This document shows, piece after piece, positions 57,220-64,000 of a DNA stretch of 64,000 nt. A program made the position numbers and the translations under genes. Source of the stretch: Pelagibius sp. CAU 1746. GTDB taxonomy: Bacteria > Pseudomonadota > Alphaproteobacteria > Kiloniellales > Kiloniellaceae. The DNA is taken from the NCBI RefSeq assembly GCF_039839785.1, contig NZ_JBDOQT010000001.1, forward strand, positions 620,001 through 684,000, given 5' to 3'. The notes below the pieces were generated by a model. It saw only the letters and a program-made list of their open reading frames with translations, searched no databases and had not been told where the DNA came from. Position 1 is the first letter of the stretch. The number at the start of each line of letters is the position of its first letter.

Positions 57220-57329
57220 CACCCTTCGAGACGGCGCTAAAGCGCCTCCTCAGGGTGAGGTCGGGAGCATGGACTGATCGGCCTCATGCCGAGGAGCGAG
57301 CGCCGGCGGGCGTCTCGAGGCACGAGGTC
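57220..57329 (-). repeat. Double-hairpin palindromic element A, copy 3 (inverted)
   Basis: Reverse complement of the copies at 15988 and 34996: 57220-57260 (cacccttcgagacggcg to ctcctcagggtgagg) corresponds to half two, and 57281-57329 (gcctcatgccgaggagcg to cgtctcgaggcacgaggtc) to half one. It fills the gap between convergent hslU and the second PAS_5 gene. Confidence 0.88.
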
Positions 57330-57361
57330 AATCGAGGCGCCAGACGGTTTTCGCCGGGCGC

Positions 57362-57889
57362 TCACAACAGGCGGAACTCGATCTCTTCGGTGATGGTCGG
57401 CGGGTTGGCCTTCCAGGCCGACTGGCCCTGGCTGAGGCTGCGCTCGGCGGTCTGGCCGACCAGCATCATGTCGACGGTCCGCCCGTCGCTGGCCAGCGGC
57501 ATGAAGAGGCGGCTGATGCCGCGCGGCCCCTCGATCTCCGTATAGCCGTAGGCGCTGCGGCTGTAGAGCGCCCCGGGACCGGCCGCGCCGCGCCTGAAGA
57601 GGGCGGTGATGTGGTCGCGGTAGATCCCTTCGGGCAGTTCCTCGTGCTGCAGCTTGCCGGTCGGGTCGACGCCGATGGCGACGTCGGCGCCGACCAGGCG
57701 GAAGCGGAAGCGGCGCCCGTCCTGCAGCACGTCGACCAGCATCACGTAAGGCAGCAGCGGGCCGAGTTCGGCGGTGTCGATGTCGCCGCCCGCCGGCCAA
57801 GCCCGGCCATCCTTCTTCCCGATCCAATAGAGATAGAGGTCGCGCAGCTGCGGTTCGGGAATCCTGCCGGCGTCGCCAGGGCGGATCAT
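57362..57889 (-). CDS. PAS_5 family protein (second of two)
   Basis: 175 aa. It begins PEPQLRDLYLYWIGKKDGRAWPAGGDIDTAEL, then LLPYVMLVDVLQDGRRFRFRLVGADVAIGVDPTGKLQHEELPEG, the usual PAS_5 pattern, and ends MMLVGQTAERSL. No output domain. It is the third gene of a minus-strand set GFA - XRE regulator - PAS, 8 nt after the regulator, so it may sense a signal for that regulator. That is inference from context. Confidence 0.82.
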   Translation of the reverse strand: MIRPGDAGRIPEPQLRDLYLYWIGKKDGRAWPAGGDIDTAELGPLLPYVMLVDVLQDGRRFRFRLVGADVAIGVDPTGKLQHEELPEGIYRDHITALFRRGAAGPGALYSRSAYGYTEIEGPRGISRLFMPLASDGRTVDMMLVGQTAERSLSQGQSAWKANPPTITEEIEFRLL

Positions 57890-57897
57890 CGGGAGCC

Positions 57898-58302
57898 TCA
57901 GTCCTCCCCGCCTTCGCCGCCGGTTTTCGCCAGCGCCCCGCGCCAGTTGCCGGCCGGATCGACCTGCTCCAGCAGCCGCTCCAGCGAAGTCTCGTCCATC
58001 GCCGAGACGCGTTCGGCCAGCAGGTTGGCCAGCAGGGTCGCCTTGGCGCTGAGGCCCGCGGTGTCCACCACCACGCGCGGATGCGACAGGTCGGCGAGCT
58101 GCTGCAGTTCCTCCGCCTCGTCCCAGATGATGCCGAGAAACTGGCAGACCCGGTGCACGAAGCGGCGGCTCGGCTTGCCGCGGCGGCCGTGCTCCATGGC
58201 CGAGAGATAGGCCGGCGAGACCTGCAGGCCGGCGGCCATGTCCTTCAGCGCCAGGCCGCGGGCGGCGCGGATGGCGCGCAGCTTTTCCCCAAAAGGAGTC
58301 AT
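57898..58302 (-). CDS. XRE-family helix-turn-helix regulator
   Basis: 134 aa. The N-terminal HTH_3 domain (5-62) reads FGEKLRAIRAARGLALKDMAAGLQVSPAYLSAMEHGRRGKPS. The C-terminal part is helical (AKATLLANLLAERVSAMDETSLERLLEQV), probably for dimerisation. It starts directly after the GFA stop codon with no spacer, indicating coupled translation, and precedes the PAS gene. Targets are unknown. Confidence 0.9.
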   Translation of the reverse strand: MTPFGEKLRAIRAARGLALKDMAAGLQVSPAYLSAMEHGRRGKPSRRFVHRVCQFLGIIWDEAEELQQLADLSHPRVVVDTAGLSAKATLLANLLAERVSAMDETSLERLLEQVDPAGNWRGALAKTGGEGGED

Positions 58303-58815
58303 TTATTGGTCACCGGGCTCGGACTGGTCATAGAGGCCGTGGGCCTGGTGCCACTCGGCCAGGGATTCTTCGGGGTATTCGGCGTAACGGTTGGCGCTCT
58401 TGGCCTCGGGCGGCAGCTTCACCCAGCCCGGCTTGGAATCCAGCATGATGAAGACACTCTCCGGCGCCGCGGGCAGGGGCGTGTCGATGGCCGAGGCGAA
58501 GGGGTGCACCAGCTCCGGCCAGCGCGGATCGTAGGCATAGAGCGCCGAGCCGCAGTGCTTGCAGAAGTGGCGGCGCGCCGGACTGGGCTCGTCCGGTCCG
58601 GCCCCGCCGGCGCCGCGCGCCTGGTAGACGCTGACGTGTTCCTCGCCCTCGACCTTCAGGGTCGCGTAGACGCCCGACAGATTGATGGCATAGCCGCCCC
58701 CGCCCGCCGTCTTGCGGCAGATCGAGCAGTAGCAGCGCATGTAGGGCACCGCGGCGCGTGAAAACACGGAGAACGTGACGGCGCCGCAGTGACAGGACCC
58801 TTTCAGGTGCGGCAT
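58303..58815 (-). CDS. GFA family zinc protein (CENP-V/GFA fold)
   Basis: 170 aa from ATG 58815. Zinc ligands of the GFA fold are visible: CHCGAV (Cys8, Cys10), CYCSICRKTAGGG and HFCKHCGSALYAYD. The family includes glutathione-dependent formaldehyde-activating enzymes, but most members have no known activity. First gene of the GFA-XRE-PAS set. The 123-bp gap upstream to the Smr gene shows no clear promoter. Confidence 0.9.
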   Translation of the reverse strand: MPHLKGSCHCGAVTFSVFSRAAVPYMRCYCSICRKTAGGGGYAINLSGVYATLKVEGEEHVSVYQARGAGGAGPDEPSPARRHFCKHCGSALYAYDPRWPELVHPFASAIDTPLPAAPESVFIMLDSKPGWVKLPPEAKSANRYAEYPEESLAEWHQAHGLYDQSEPGDQ

Positions 58816-58938
58816 GGCAGACCCCGCTGTCACCCAGACGAAATTGCCTGGCGCATAACCGGATCACAGTTTAGCGGGTTCCGCAACGGAAGGCGATTCC
58901 TCGTTCCGGCGCGAAAGAGGGCGGGGCGGCGCGGGAAT

Positions 58939-59532
58939 TCAGCGGCGGCGGCGCAGCAACACGTAGAGGGCGCCGGTGCCGCCGTGCTTCTGCTGGGCAT
59001 AGTCGAAGGACAGAACCTTCGCCCGGTTGGGCGCCTCGTTCAGCCAGCGCGGCACGTTGGCGCGCAGCACGCCGCCCTCCTCCTTGTGCAGGCCCTTGCC
59101 GGTGACGATGAGGACGCAGCGCTTGCCGGCGGCCTGGCTCTCGGCCAGGAAGCGCTCCAGGCGGCGGTGCGCCTCGGCCTGACGCAGCCCGTGCAGATCT
59201 AGGGTCGCCTCGATGGGCAGCTTGCCGCGGCTGAGGCGTTCGGCCTTGCGGCGGTCGATATCGGCGCGGCTGCCGTGGGTCAGATCCTGCTGCGGGCGGG
59301 GCCGGGACGAGAGCGCGGCCGGCGCGGGAGGCTGCGGCGCGGTCGCCGCGGCGCGGCGCTTGGGCTTGCCGGCCGGGGATTCCGCGGCCGGCGCCGCCGC
59401 GTCCTGCAGCAGCTCGACGGCACGCGAATGGAGCCGGTCGCGCCCGGTGAGCGGCTTGATCTGCCCCGCCACATGCCGCCAGAGGCGCCGATCCTCGGAC
59501 GAAAGGGGAGGCCCTTTGCGCTTGCCGCTCAT
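58939..59532 (-). CDS. Smr domain protein
   Basis: 197 aa. A basic, Ala/Pro-rich N-terminal half (1-100, KPKRRAAATAPQPPAPA) precedes a C-terminal Smr domain: LDLHGLRQAEAHRRLERFLAESQ, then CVLIVTGKGLHKEEGGVLRANVPRWL. The LDLHG and TGKG-H motifs mark Smr domains of the MutS2/SmrA kind, which nick DNA or cleave RNA on stalled ribosomes. It begins 43 nt after lutC on the same strand. Confidence 0.93.
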   Translation of the reverse strand: MSGKRKGPPLSSEDRRLWRHVAGQIKPLTGRDRLHSRAVELLQDAAAPAAESPAGKPKRRAAATAPQPPAPAALSSRPRPQQDLTHGSRADIDRRKAERLSRGKLPIEATLDLHGLRQAEAHRRLERFLAESQAAGKRCVLIVTGKGLHKEEGGVLRANVPRWLNEAPNRAKVLSFDYAQQKHGGTGALYVLLRRRR

Positions 59533-59575
59533 CGCCCCTTCACCCTCAGCCGGGCCGCCGCCACTTCGGGCCGCC

Positions 59576-60271
59576 TCAGCCCGCGGCCGCGTCGCGGTCG
59601 TCGACCAGCAGCACGTGCAGGCGGCGCGGACCGTGCGCGCCCAGCAGGATGGTCTGCTCGATGTCGCCGGACCGCGAGGGGCCGGTGATCATGTTGACCG
59701 CGCGCGGCATCTCGCCCGGCCCGGCCCGTTCGCGCAGCCGCACCCAGGCCTCCTCGTAGGTGCCGGTCACCTGGGAGGCGCGCAGCACCACGATGTGGTT
59801 CTCGGGCAGGAAGTTGAGGGTGATCGGCGCCTCGGGGCCCGAGGCCATCATCAGGGTGCCGGTCTCGGCGATCCCCGCGAAGGCGCCGGTGACCGAAGTC
59901 GCATCCTCGGCCGTAGCGATGCCTTCGGCGATCTCCAGCAGCGGCTGGCCGTCCCAGGGCAGCTTGCGCAGGTCGTCGCGCGGCGCCATGCGGACCTGCG
60001 ACGGCAGGTTCTCGTTCTTCAAGTAGTCGGCCACCGCCCGGGGCACCTCGGCCTCGTCATCCAGGCGCACCACTGTCGCCGAGACCTCGTTCAACATCTT
60101 CTCGAGCAGGTCGAGTTGCTCGGCGTGGGAAACCTGGGCACGCTGCGGCACCAGGTTGGGCCGCGGCGCGGCGAGGCGCTGCTCCAACTCGGCGCGCGTC
60201 GCCTCGTCCGGCCGTTCGCGGCGCAGGGAACGGCGCACCGCCGCCAGGATCTGCTGCTTGGAACCGCTCAT
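59576..60271 (-). CDS. lutC: Lactate utilization protein C (LUD domain)
   Basis: 231 aa. The LUD domain shows SVTGAFAGIAETGTLMMASG, FLPENHIVVLRASQVTGTYEEAWVRLRER and NMITGPSRSGDIEQTILLGAHGPRRLHVLLVD, all typical of LutC/YkgG. With LutA and LutB it forms the iron-sulfur L-lactate oxidation complex. ATG 60271 overlaps the lutB stop by 4 nt. The frame is open far upstream inside lutB, but that is not coding. Confidence 0.95.
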   Translation of the reverse strand: MSGSKQQILAAVRRSLRRERPDEATRAELEQRLAAPRPNLVPQRAQVSHAEQLDLLEKMLNEVSATVVRLDDEAEVPRAVADYLKNENLPSQVRMAPRDDLRKLPWDGQPLLEIAEGIATAEDATSVTGAFAGIAETGTLMMASGPEAPITLNFLPENHIVVLRASQVTGTYEEAWVRLRERAGPGEMPRAVNMITGPSRSGDIEQTILLGAHGPRRLHVLLVDDRDAAAG

Positions 60272-61713
60272 CGGGCCACTTTCTCTTTCTGCCGCCCTGC
60301 TTGCTGCTGCTGGGCCCAGAGCTGCTGGAAGGTCTTGCCCTCGGGCGCCGGGAAATCGCGGTGCTTGGTCCAGCCGCGCAGCAGCGGCAGGGCATCGAAG
60401 CGCCCGCGCGCGCGCCCGAAATGAGCCAGCAGGCGCGCCTGCCAGCCGGTGAGGAAGTGGTAGAGCCTGGGCCGGCGGGCGACGAAGGCCCAGAGGCCGA
60501 GCCCGAAGCGCACCGCCGGCGGGGAGAGGTGGCGTTCGAACTCGCGCTCGCGCCAATGGCGCATCATCTTCGGCAAGGGGATGCGCATGGGGCAGACCGC
60601 CTCGCAGCGCCCGCAGAAGGTGGAGGCATTGGGCAGGTGGCCGGCCTCGTCGACGCCGATCAGGTTGGGCGTCAGCACCGAGCCCATGGGGCCGGGATAG
60701 ACCCAGCCGTAAGCGTGGCCGCCGACCGCGTGATAGACCGGGCAGTGGTTCATGCAGGCGCCGCAGCGGATACAGCGCAGCATGTCCTGGAAGTCGCCGC
60801 CCAGCATGTTGGAGCGCCCGTTGTCGAGCAGGATGACGTGGTACTCCTCCGGCCCGTCCAGGTCGTCCGGACGGCGCGGCCCGGTGGAGAGCGTGGTGTA
60901 GGAAGAGAACTCCTGGCCGGTGGCCGAGCGCGCCAGGACGCGCAGGATGGTGCTGGCGTCCTCCAGGTTGGGGACCACCTTCTCCAGGCTGGCGACCACG
61001 ATGTGGACCCGCGGCAGGGTCTGTGTCAGATCGCCGTTGCCTTCGTTGGTGACGATGATCGAGGTTCCGGTCTCGGCCACCAGGAAGTTGGCGCCAGTGA
61101 TGCCGACGTCGGCCTCCAGGAAGCGGCGGCGCAGCATCCGCCGCGCCTCGGCCACCAGCTGCACCGGCTCGCTGAGCTGGCGCTCGGAGGGCAGCTCGGT
61201 GTGATGGTGGCGGAAGTCGGCCTCCACCTGTTCCTTGGTCAGATGCACCGCCGGCGCGATGATGTGGCTCGGCGGTTCCTTGCGCAGCTGGATGATGTAT
61301 TCGCCGAGGTCGGTCTCGACCACCTCCAGCCCGGCGGTCTCCAGGGCCTGGTTGAGGGCGATCTCCTCGGAGATCATCGACTTGCCCTTGGTCACCACCT
61401 TGGCCTCGACGCGCCGGCAGATGTCGAGCACCGCCTTGACCGCATCCTCGGCGGTGGCGGCCCAGTGGACCTGGCCGCCGCTGGCGGTCACCTTCTCCTC
61501 GTAGCGCTCCAGATAGAAATCCAGGTTGGCCAGGGTATGGTTCTTGATGTCGCGCGCCTCGTCGCGCAGGGCATCGAACTCCGGCAGGCGGGCGCGGGCC
61601 TTGGCGCGCTTGTCGATGAAGCCGGTCTTCACGTGCTTCATCGCCTTCTGCAGCGTCTGGTTGGCGAGCGCCGCGCGGGCGTTGTCCTTGAAGGCGTGGG
61701 AAGTGCTCTGCAT
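60268..61713 (-). CDS. lutB: Lactate utilization protein B (Fe-S, LUD domain)
   Basis: 481 aa. The N-terminal LUD domain (SMISEEIALNQALETAGLEVVETDLGEYIIQL, GANFLVAETGTSIIVTNEGNGDL) precedes a ferredoxin-like part with two cluster motifs: CIRCGACMNHCPVYHAVGGHAYG and CGRCEAVCPMRIPLPKMM. Electron-transfer subunit of the LutABC L-lactate dehydrogenase complex. It starts 5 nt after the lutA stop and overlaps lutC, so the three are translationally coupled. Confidence 0.96.
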   Translation of the reverse strand: MQSTSHAFKDNARAALANQTLQKAMKHVKTGFIDKRAKARARLPEFDALRDEARDIKNHTLANLDFYLERYEEKVTASGGQVHWAATAEDAVKAVLDICRRVEAKVVTKGKSMISEEIALNQALETAGLEVVETDLGEYIIQLRKEPPSHIIAPAVHLTKEQVEADFRHHHTELPSERQLSEPVQLVAEARRMLRRRFLEADVGITGANFLVAETGTSIIVTNEGNGDLTQTLPRVHIVVASLEKVVPNLEDASTILRVLARSATGQEFSSYTTLSTGPRRPDDLDGPEEYHVILLDNGRSNMLGGDFQDMLRCIRCGACMNHCPVYHAVGGHAYGWVYPGPMGSVLTPNLIGVDEAGHLPNASTFCGRCEAVCPMRIPLPKMMRHWREREFERHLSPPAVRFGLGLWAFVARRPRLYHFLTGWQARLLAHFGRARGRFDALPLLRGWTKHRDFPAPEGKTFQQLWAQQQQAGRQKEKVAR

Positions 61714-61718
61714 GGCGC

Positions 61719-62528
61719 TCAGTCGCTCCCTTCGCCGGCCGCACCGCCAGCCCCGGCTTCACCGATGGGCGGCTGATCGATCATGTCGGCCAGCACCTCG
61801 GCCACGTGGCGCACCTCCACGTCCGCGCCGCGCCGCTGCAGCTTGCCGGCCATGTTCATGAGGCAACCCAGGTCGCCGGCCAGCAGGGTGCCGGCGCCGG
61901 TCGCGATGATGTTGTCGGTCTTGGATGTCACGATCTTGTTGGAGATGTCCGGATACTTCACGCAGAAGGTGCCGCCGAAGCCGCAGCAGACGTCGTGCTC
62001 CACCATCTCGGTCAGCTCCACCCCGGCAATGGTGCCGAGAAGTTTGCGCGGCTGGGCCTGGACGCCGAGCTCGCGCAGGCCGGAGCAGGAATCGTGGTAG
62101 GTGACCTTGCCCTCGAAGCGGGAGTCGACCCGGGCCAGGCCGCGCACGTCGGTGAGGAAGGAGACCAGTTCCCAGGTCCGCCCGGCCAGGTCCTCGGCCG
62201 CCGCCTGCATCTGCGCATCTTTCTCGAAGAGGCTGGGGTAGTGCTCGCGGATCATGGCCGCGCAGGAGCCCGAGGGCGCCACCACGTAGTCGAAGCCCTC
62301 GAAAGCCTTGATGGTCTGCTCCGCGATCGCCCGGGTGTCGGCCCGGTCGCCGGAGTTGTAGGCCGGCTGGCCGCAGCAGGTCTGGGCCTGCGGCACCTCC
62401 ACCCTGCAGCCCGCCCGCTCCAGCAGCTTCACCGCCGCAAAACCGACGGAGGGGCGCATCAGGTCCACCAGACAGGTCACGAAAAGTCCGACGCGCGGAT
62501 GCCCCTCGGCCAGCGATGCATCAGCCAT
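61719..62528 (-). CDS. lutA: Lactate utilization protein A (CCG-domain Fe-S protein)
   Basis: 269 aa. Two Cys-rich CCG modules (VEVPQAQTCCGQPAYNSGD; MVEHDVCCGFGGTFCVKYPDIS) mark the LutA/GlcF/heterodisulfide-reductase-like family that likely holds the lactate-oxidising cofactor site. ATG 62528 is chosen over ATG 62543 because GGGAGG lies inside the extra five codons at ribosome-binding distance. First gene of lutABC-smr; an operator-like palindrome lies at 62572. Confidence 0.95.
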   Translation of the reverse strand: MADASLAEGHPRVGLFVTCLVDLMRPSVGFAAVKLLERAGCRVEVPQAQTCCGQPAYNSGDRADTRAIAEQTIKAFEGFDYVVAPSGSCAAMIREHYPSLFEKDAQMQAAAEDLAGRTWELVSFLTDVRGLARVDSRFEGKVTYHDSCSGLRELGVQAQPRKLLGTIAGVELTEMVEHDVCCGFGGTFCVKYPDISNKIVTSKTDNIIATGAGTLLAGDLGCLMNMAGKLQRRGADVEVRHVAEVLADMIDQPPIGEAGAGGAAGEGSD

Positions 62529-62564
62529 GAATGATCCTCCCAAATCCAGCCCTTGGGGCTTTCG

Positions 62565-62604
62565 GGGATAATGGTATTACCACTTGGGAAAAGCAAGCGG
62601 CGGG
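62565..62604 (-). promoter_or_regulatory. lutABC promoter with GntR/FadR-type operator
   Basis: The palindrome TGGTATTACCA (62572-62582) matches the TNGTNNNACNA core recognised by FadR-subfamily GntR regulators such as LldR, LutR and PdhR. Read on the minus strand it sits between a weak -35 TTGCTT (about 62598-62593) and a -10 CATTAT (about 62575-62570), 17 nt apart, so a bound repressor would block RNA polymerase. The regulator gene is not in this window. Confidence 0.6.
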
Positions 62605-62621
62605 AGGCTGTTAGAGAGGCG

Positions 62622-63341
62622 TCACCGCGATGTGGACTGGGGAAACTGGGGCTGCTTGGCTGGATCGGCGACGATCATCGGGCCGGAAATTCCCGGATAG
62701 GCCGCAAGGGCCGCCCGCGCCGCAGCTATGTCCTCAAATCGCCGCGGCCCCGCCAAGCTGCCCAGGTATTTGCTGCCGCGGAAGAATTCGAAGTGGCCCA
62801 GATAGACGATCTGGCCCGCTTGGACGGAGAAGAGAGAATTCTGCCCATAGACCAACTTCGCCTGAGGATCGATGTATTCCAGGGGGTCAATGTAGGAGTC
62901 CTTGTCCCAAGTCAGCCCCCACTTGTTCCGATAGCGCTGTTGCTGCGCGACATACAGGGTCTTGAACTGGCCCGTTCCGGCCGCGACCAGGGCATAGGTG
63001 CCCGGATCTATTTGCTGCACCCGGGCTGGCGGATAGGGATCGCCGCGATGCAGCCGGACGGAATCGCGGATCAGGCTGGCAAAGCCCTTGCCGCCCGGCA
63101 CCAGACGCAGGGTCTCGGGGTCGAACTCCTGCCAGTGGAGAGTCAGGCTCCTGTCCGGGTCACGGAAGTCTTCCGCCCAGACGATGCCGCCACCGAGAAG
63201 GACGATCGCCTTGTCGCTGGCGGCGTCGAAGTGGCTGGTGCGGTCGAGCATCGCCGGGGCACCGCAGGCCGCGGCGCCCAAAAGCAGAGCGACAGCCAGA
63301 GCTCCCTTCAACAGATTCGCGCGTGCCAACGGTTTCACCAT
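62622..63341 (-). CDS. Lipoprotein of unknown function, paralogue of next gene
   Basis: 239 aa from ATG 63341. Signal MVKPLARANLLKGALAVALLLGAAAC with lipobox GAAAC (Cys26). The mature domain reads HFDAASDKAIVLLGGG, TLHWQEFDPETLRLVPGGKGFASLI, IDPGTYALVAAGTG, ..NSLFSVQAGQIVYLGHFEFF and AAYPGISGPMIVADPAKQPQ. The same order of motifs occurs in the upstream gene, so they are tandem duplicates. I do not recognise the family. It overlaps that gene by 7 nt and lies beside, not inside, the lut operon. Confidence 0.8.
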   Translation of the reverse strand: MVKPLARANLLKGALAVALLLGAAACGAPAMLDRTSHFDAASDKAIVLLGGGIVWAEDFRDPDRSLTLHWQEFDPETLRLVPGGKGFASLIRDSVRLHRGDPYPPARVQQIDPGTYALVAAGTGQFKTLYVAQQQRYRNKWGLTWDKDSYIDPLEYIDPQAKLVYGQNSLFSVQAGQIVYLGHFEFFRGSKYLGSLAGPRRFEDIAAARAALAAYPGISGPMIVADPAKQPQFPQSTSR

Positions 63342-64000
63342 CGCCGCACCTCTTGCGGGGGCTTGGCGGGATCGAAGGTCCTCATCACCCCGGAAATTTT
63401 CGGATAGGCCGACAGCGCCTGACGGGCTGCGGCTTCGTCCTGGAAGTAGTTGATCCCCCGGAGGCTGTCGATGTAGTCCCACTTCACGAACTCGAAGTGC
63501 CCGACGTAGAGGACTTCGCCCGCCGCGACGGAAAAGAGGTGATTGTTGCGGCTTACCTCGGCGGAAGGATCGATGTGCAGCCGCGGGTCGACGGTGAAGT
63601 GCCAGGACTGGCCCCTGCCTTTGTCATCCTTCAGCCCGTCCTTGGAACGAACAAAAGTGCTCATCAGGTGGGGAAACCCGGCCCCGATGAGCGCATAGTC
63701 TCCGGGCCGGACCTGCAGGACGGAGACCGTCGGCTTGAGATAGGCCGGTTCATCCGAGAAGGCGCTGGCCACGATGGAGGTCTCGAAGGTTGCGCCATCG
63801 GGAACCAGGCGCTTGGTGACGGGATCGTATTCCACCCAGAAGGTCGAGAAGCTCCTGCCGGCCCTGATCTCCTCCTGCTGCTCGCGCGTCACATTGGTTC
63901 CCAGGATGACGATTGCCGTATCGCTCGTCGCATCGAAGGTCAGCGAGCGGGAGGCATCGGAGTTGCCGCTGCACCCCGACGCCACGGCACCGATCATCGC
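63335..64000 (-). CDS. Lipoprotein-like paralogue (5' end beyond the window)
   Basis: The frame is open to the window edge. The visible part includes GAVASGCSGNSDAS, the end of a lipobox (ASGC), so most of the signal peptide is outside. The mature part parallels the next gene: TFDATSDTAIVILGTNV, STFWVEYDPVTKRLVPDGATF, VRPGDYALIGAG, HLFSVAAGEVLYVGHFEFV and YPKISGVMRTFDPAKPP. Its stop overlaps the start of the paralogue by 7 nt, so both are cotranscribed. Function is unknown. Confidence 0.78.
   Translation of the reverse strand, partial: AMIGAVASGCSGNSDASRSLTFDATSDTAIVILGTNVTREQQEEIRAGRSFSTFWVEYDPVTKRLVPDGATFETSIVASAFSDEPAYLKPTVSVLQVRPGDYALIGAGFPHLMSTFVRSKDGLKDDKGRGQSWHFTVDPRLHIDPSAEVSRNNHLFSVAAGEVLYVGHFEFVKWDYIDSLRGINYFQDEAAARQALSAYPKISGVMRTFDPAKPPQEVRRW

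Noticed and set aside
60272-61762. Open frame extending lutC upstream through lutB
   Set aside because: Overlaps the real lutB frame; LutC homology begins at 60271.

Overview
This is a stretch of GC-rich chromosome (roughly two thirds G+C) from an alphaproteobacterium, most likely of the Rhodospirillales/Kiloniellales kind. The evidence is gene content and order typical of that group: a pst operon with long PstC and PstA, his genes divergent from hslVU, hrcA-grpE beside rph-rdgB-hemW, a DUF2244 protein, bactofilin, phasin, PAS_5 proteins and TypA. I see no rRNA, tRNA, CRISPR array, insertion sequence or prophage. About 65 protein genes are supported, almost all housekeeping.

Layout. 1-5 kb: end of a MarR regulator, an exported protein with an EF-hand-like loop, mutS, a small glycine-rich protein. 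5-8 kb: malic enzyme and a membrane protein. 8-16 kb: phosphate regulon phoR-pstS-pstC-pstA-pstB-phoU-phoB with a three-repeat Pho box before pstS. 16-19 kb: an acyl-CoA synthetase/acetyltransferase fusion. 19-24 kb (minus): sugar/nucleoside kinase-typA-ampG-macro domain operon. 24-30 kb: EI24 membrane protein, bactofilin, lipoprotein, nth, DUF2244 protein, dapB, a 2OG-Fe(II) oxygenase-like protein, a hydratase, a thioesterase. 30-37 kb: chaperone region dnaJ, dnaK, alkB, grpE, hrcA. 37-40 kb: rph, rdgB, hemW. 39.7-43.2 kb: an lpoA-rsmI-yraN-dolP-like block. 43-49 kb: SirB1 protein, gshB, phasin, an atypical low-GC lipoprotein, comM. 49-51 kb: PAS protein, GNAT, hydrolase. 51-55 kb (minus): hisB-hisH-GNAT-hisA-hisF-hisE-HIT-hydrolase. 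55-57 kb: hslVU. 57-64 kb (minus): GFA-XRE-PAS set, lutABC-smr operon, and two tandem paralogous lipoproteins, the last cut by the window edge.

How it works together. Phosphate sensing and uptake form one regulon. Heat-shock genes (dnaK, hslVU) carry RpoH-like promoters, and a strong intrinsic terminator separates dnaK from dnaJ. Several genes (hrcA, hslV, the DUF2244 gene, the EI24 gene) have a promoter placed so close to the ATG that the mRNA should be leaderless or nearly so. lutABC has a GntR/FadR-type operator inside its promoter spacer.

Most notable non-coding content: a roughly 105-bp double-hairpin element present three times (15988, 34996, and inverted at 57220), plus two other palindromic elements (45143, 49893). 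All five copies lie in gaps between convergent genes. I do not see a clear new multi-gene defence or biosynthetic system. The best leads are the tandem lipoproteins at the right edge, the low-GC lipoprotein fused to comM, the synthetase-GNAT enzyme that keeps a histidine in the phosphohistidine loop, and the palindromic elements.
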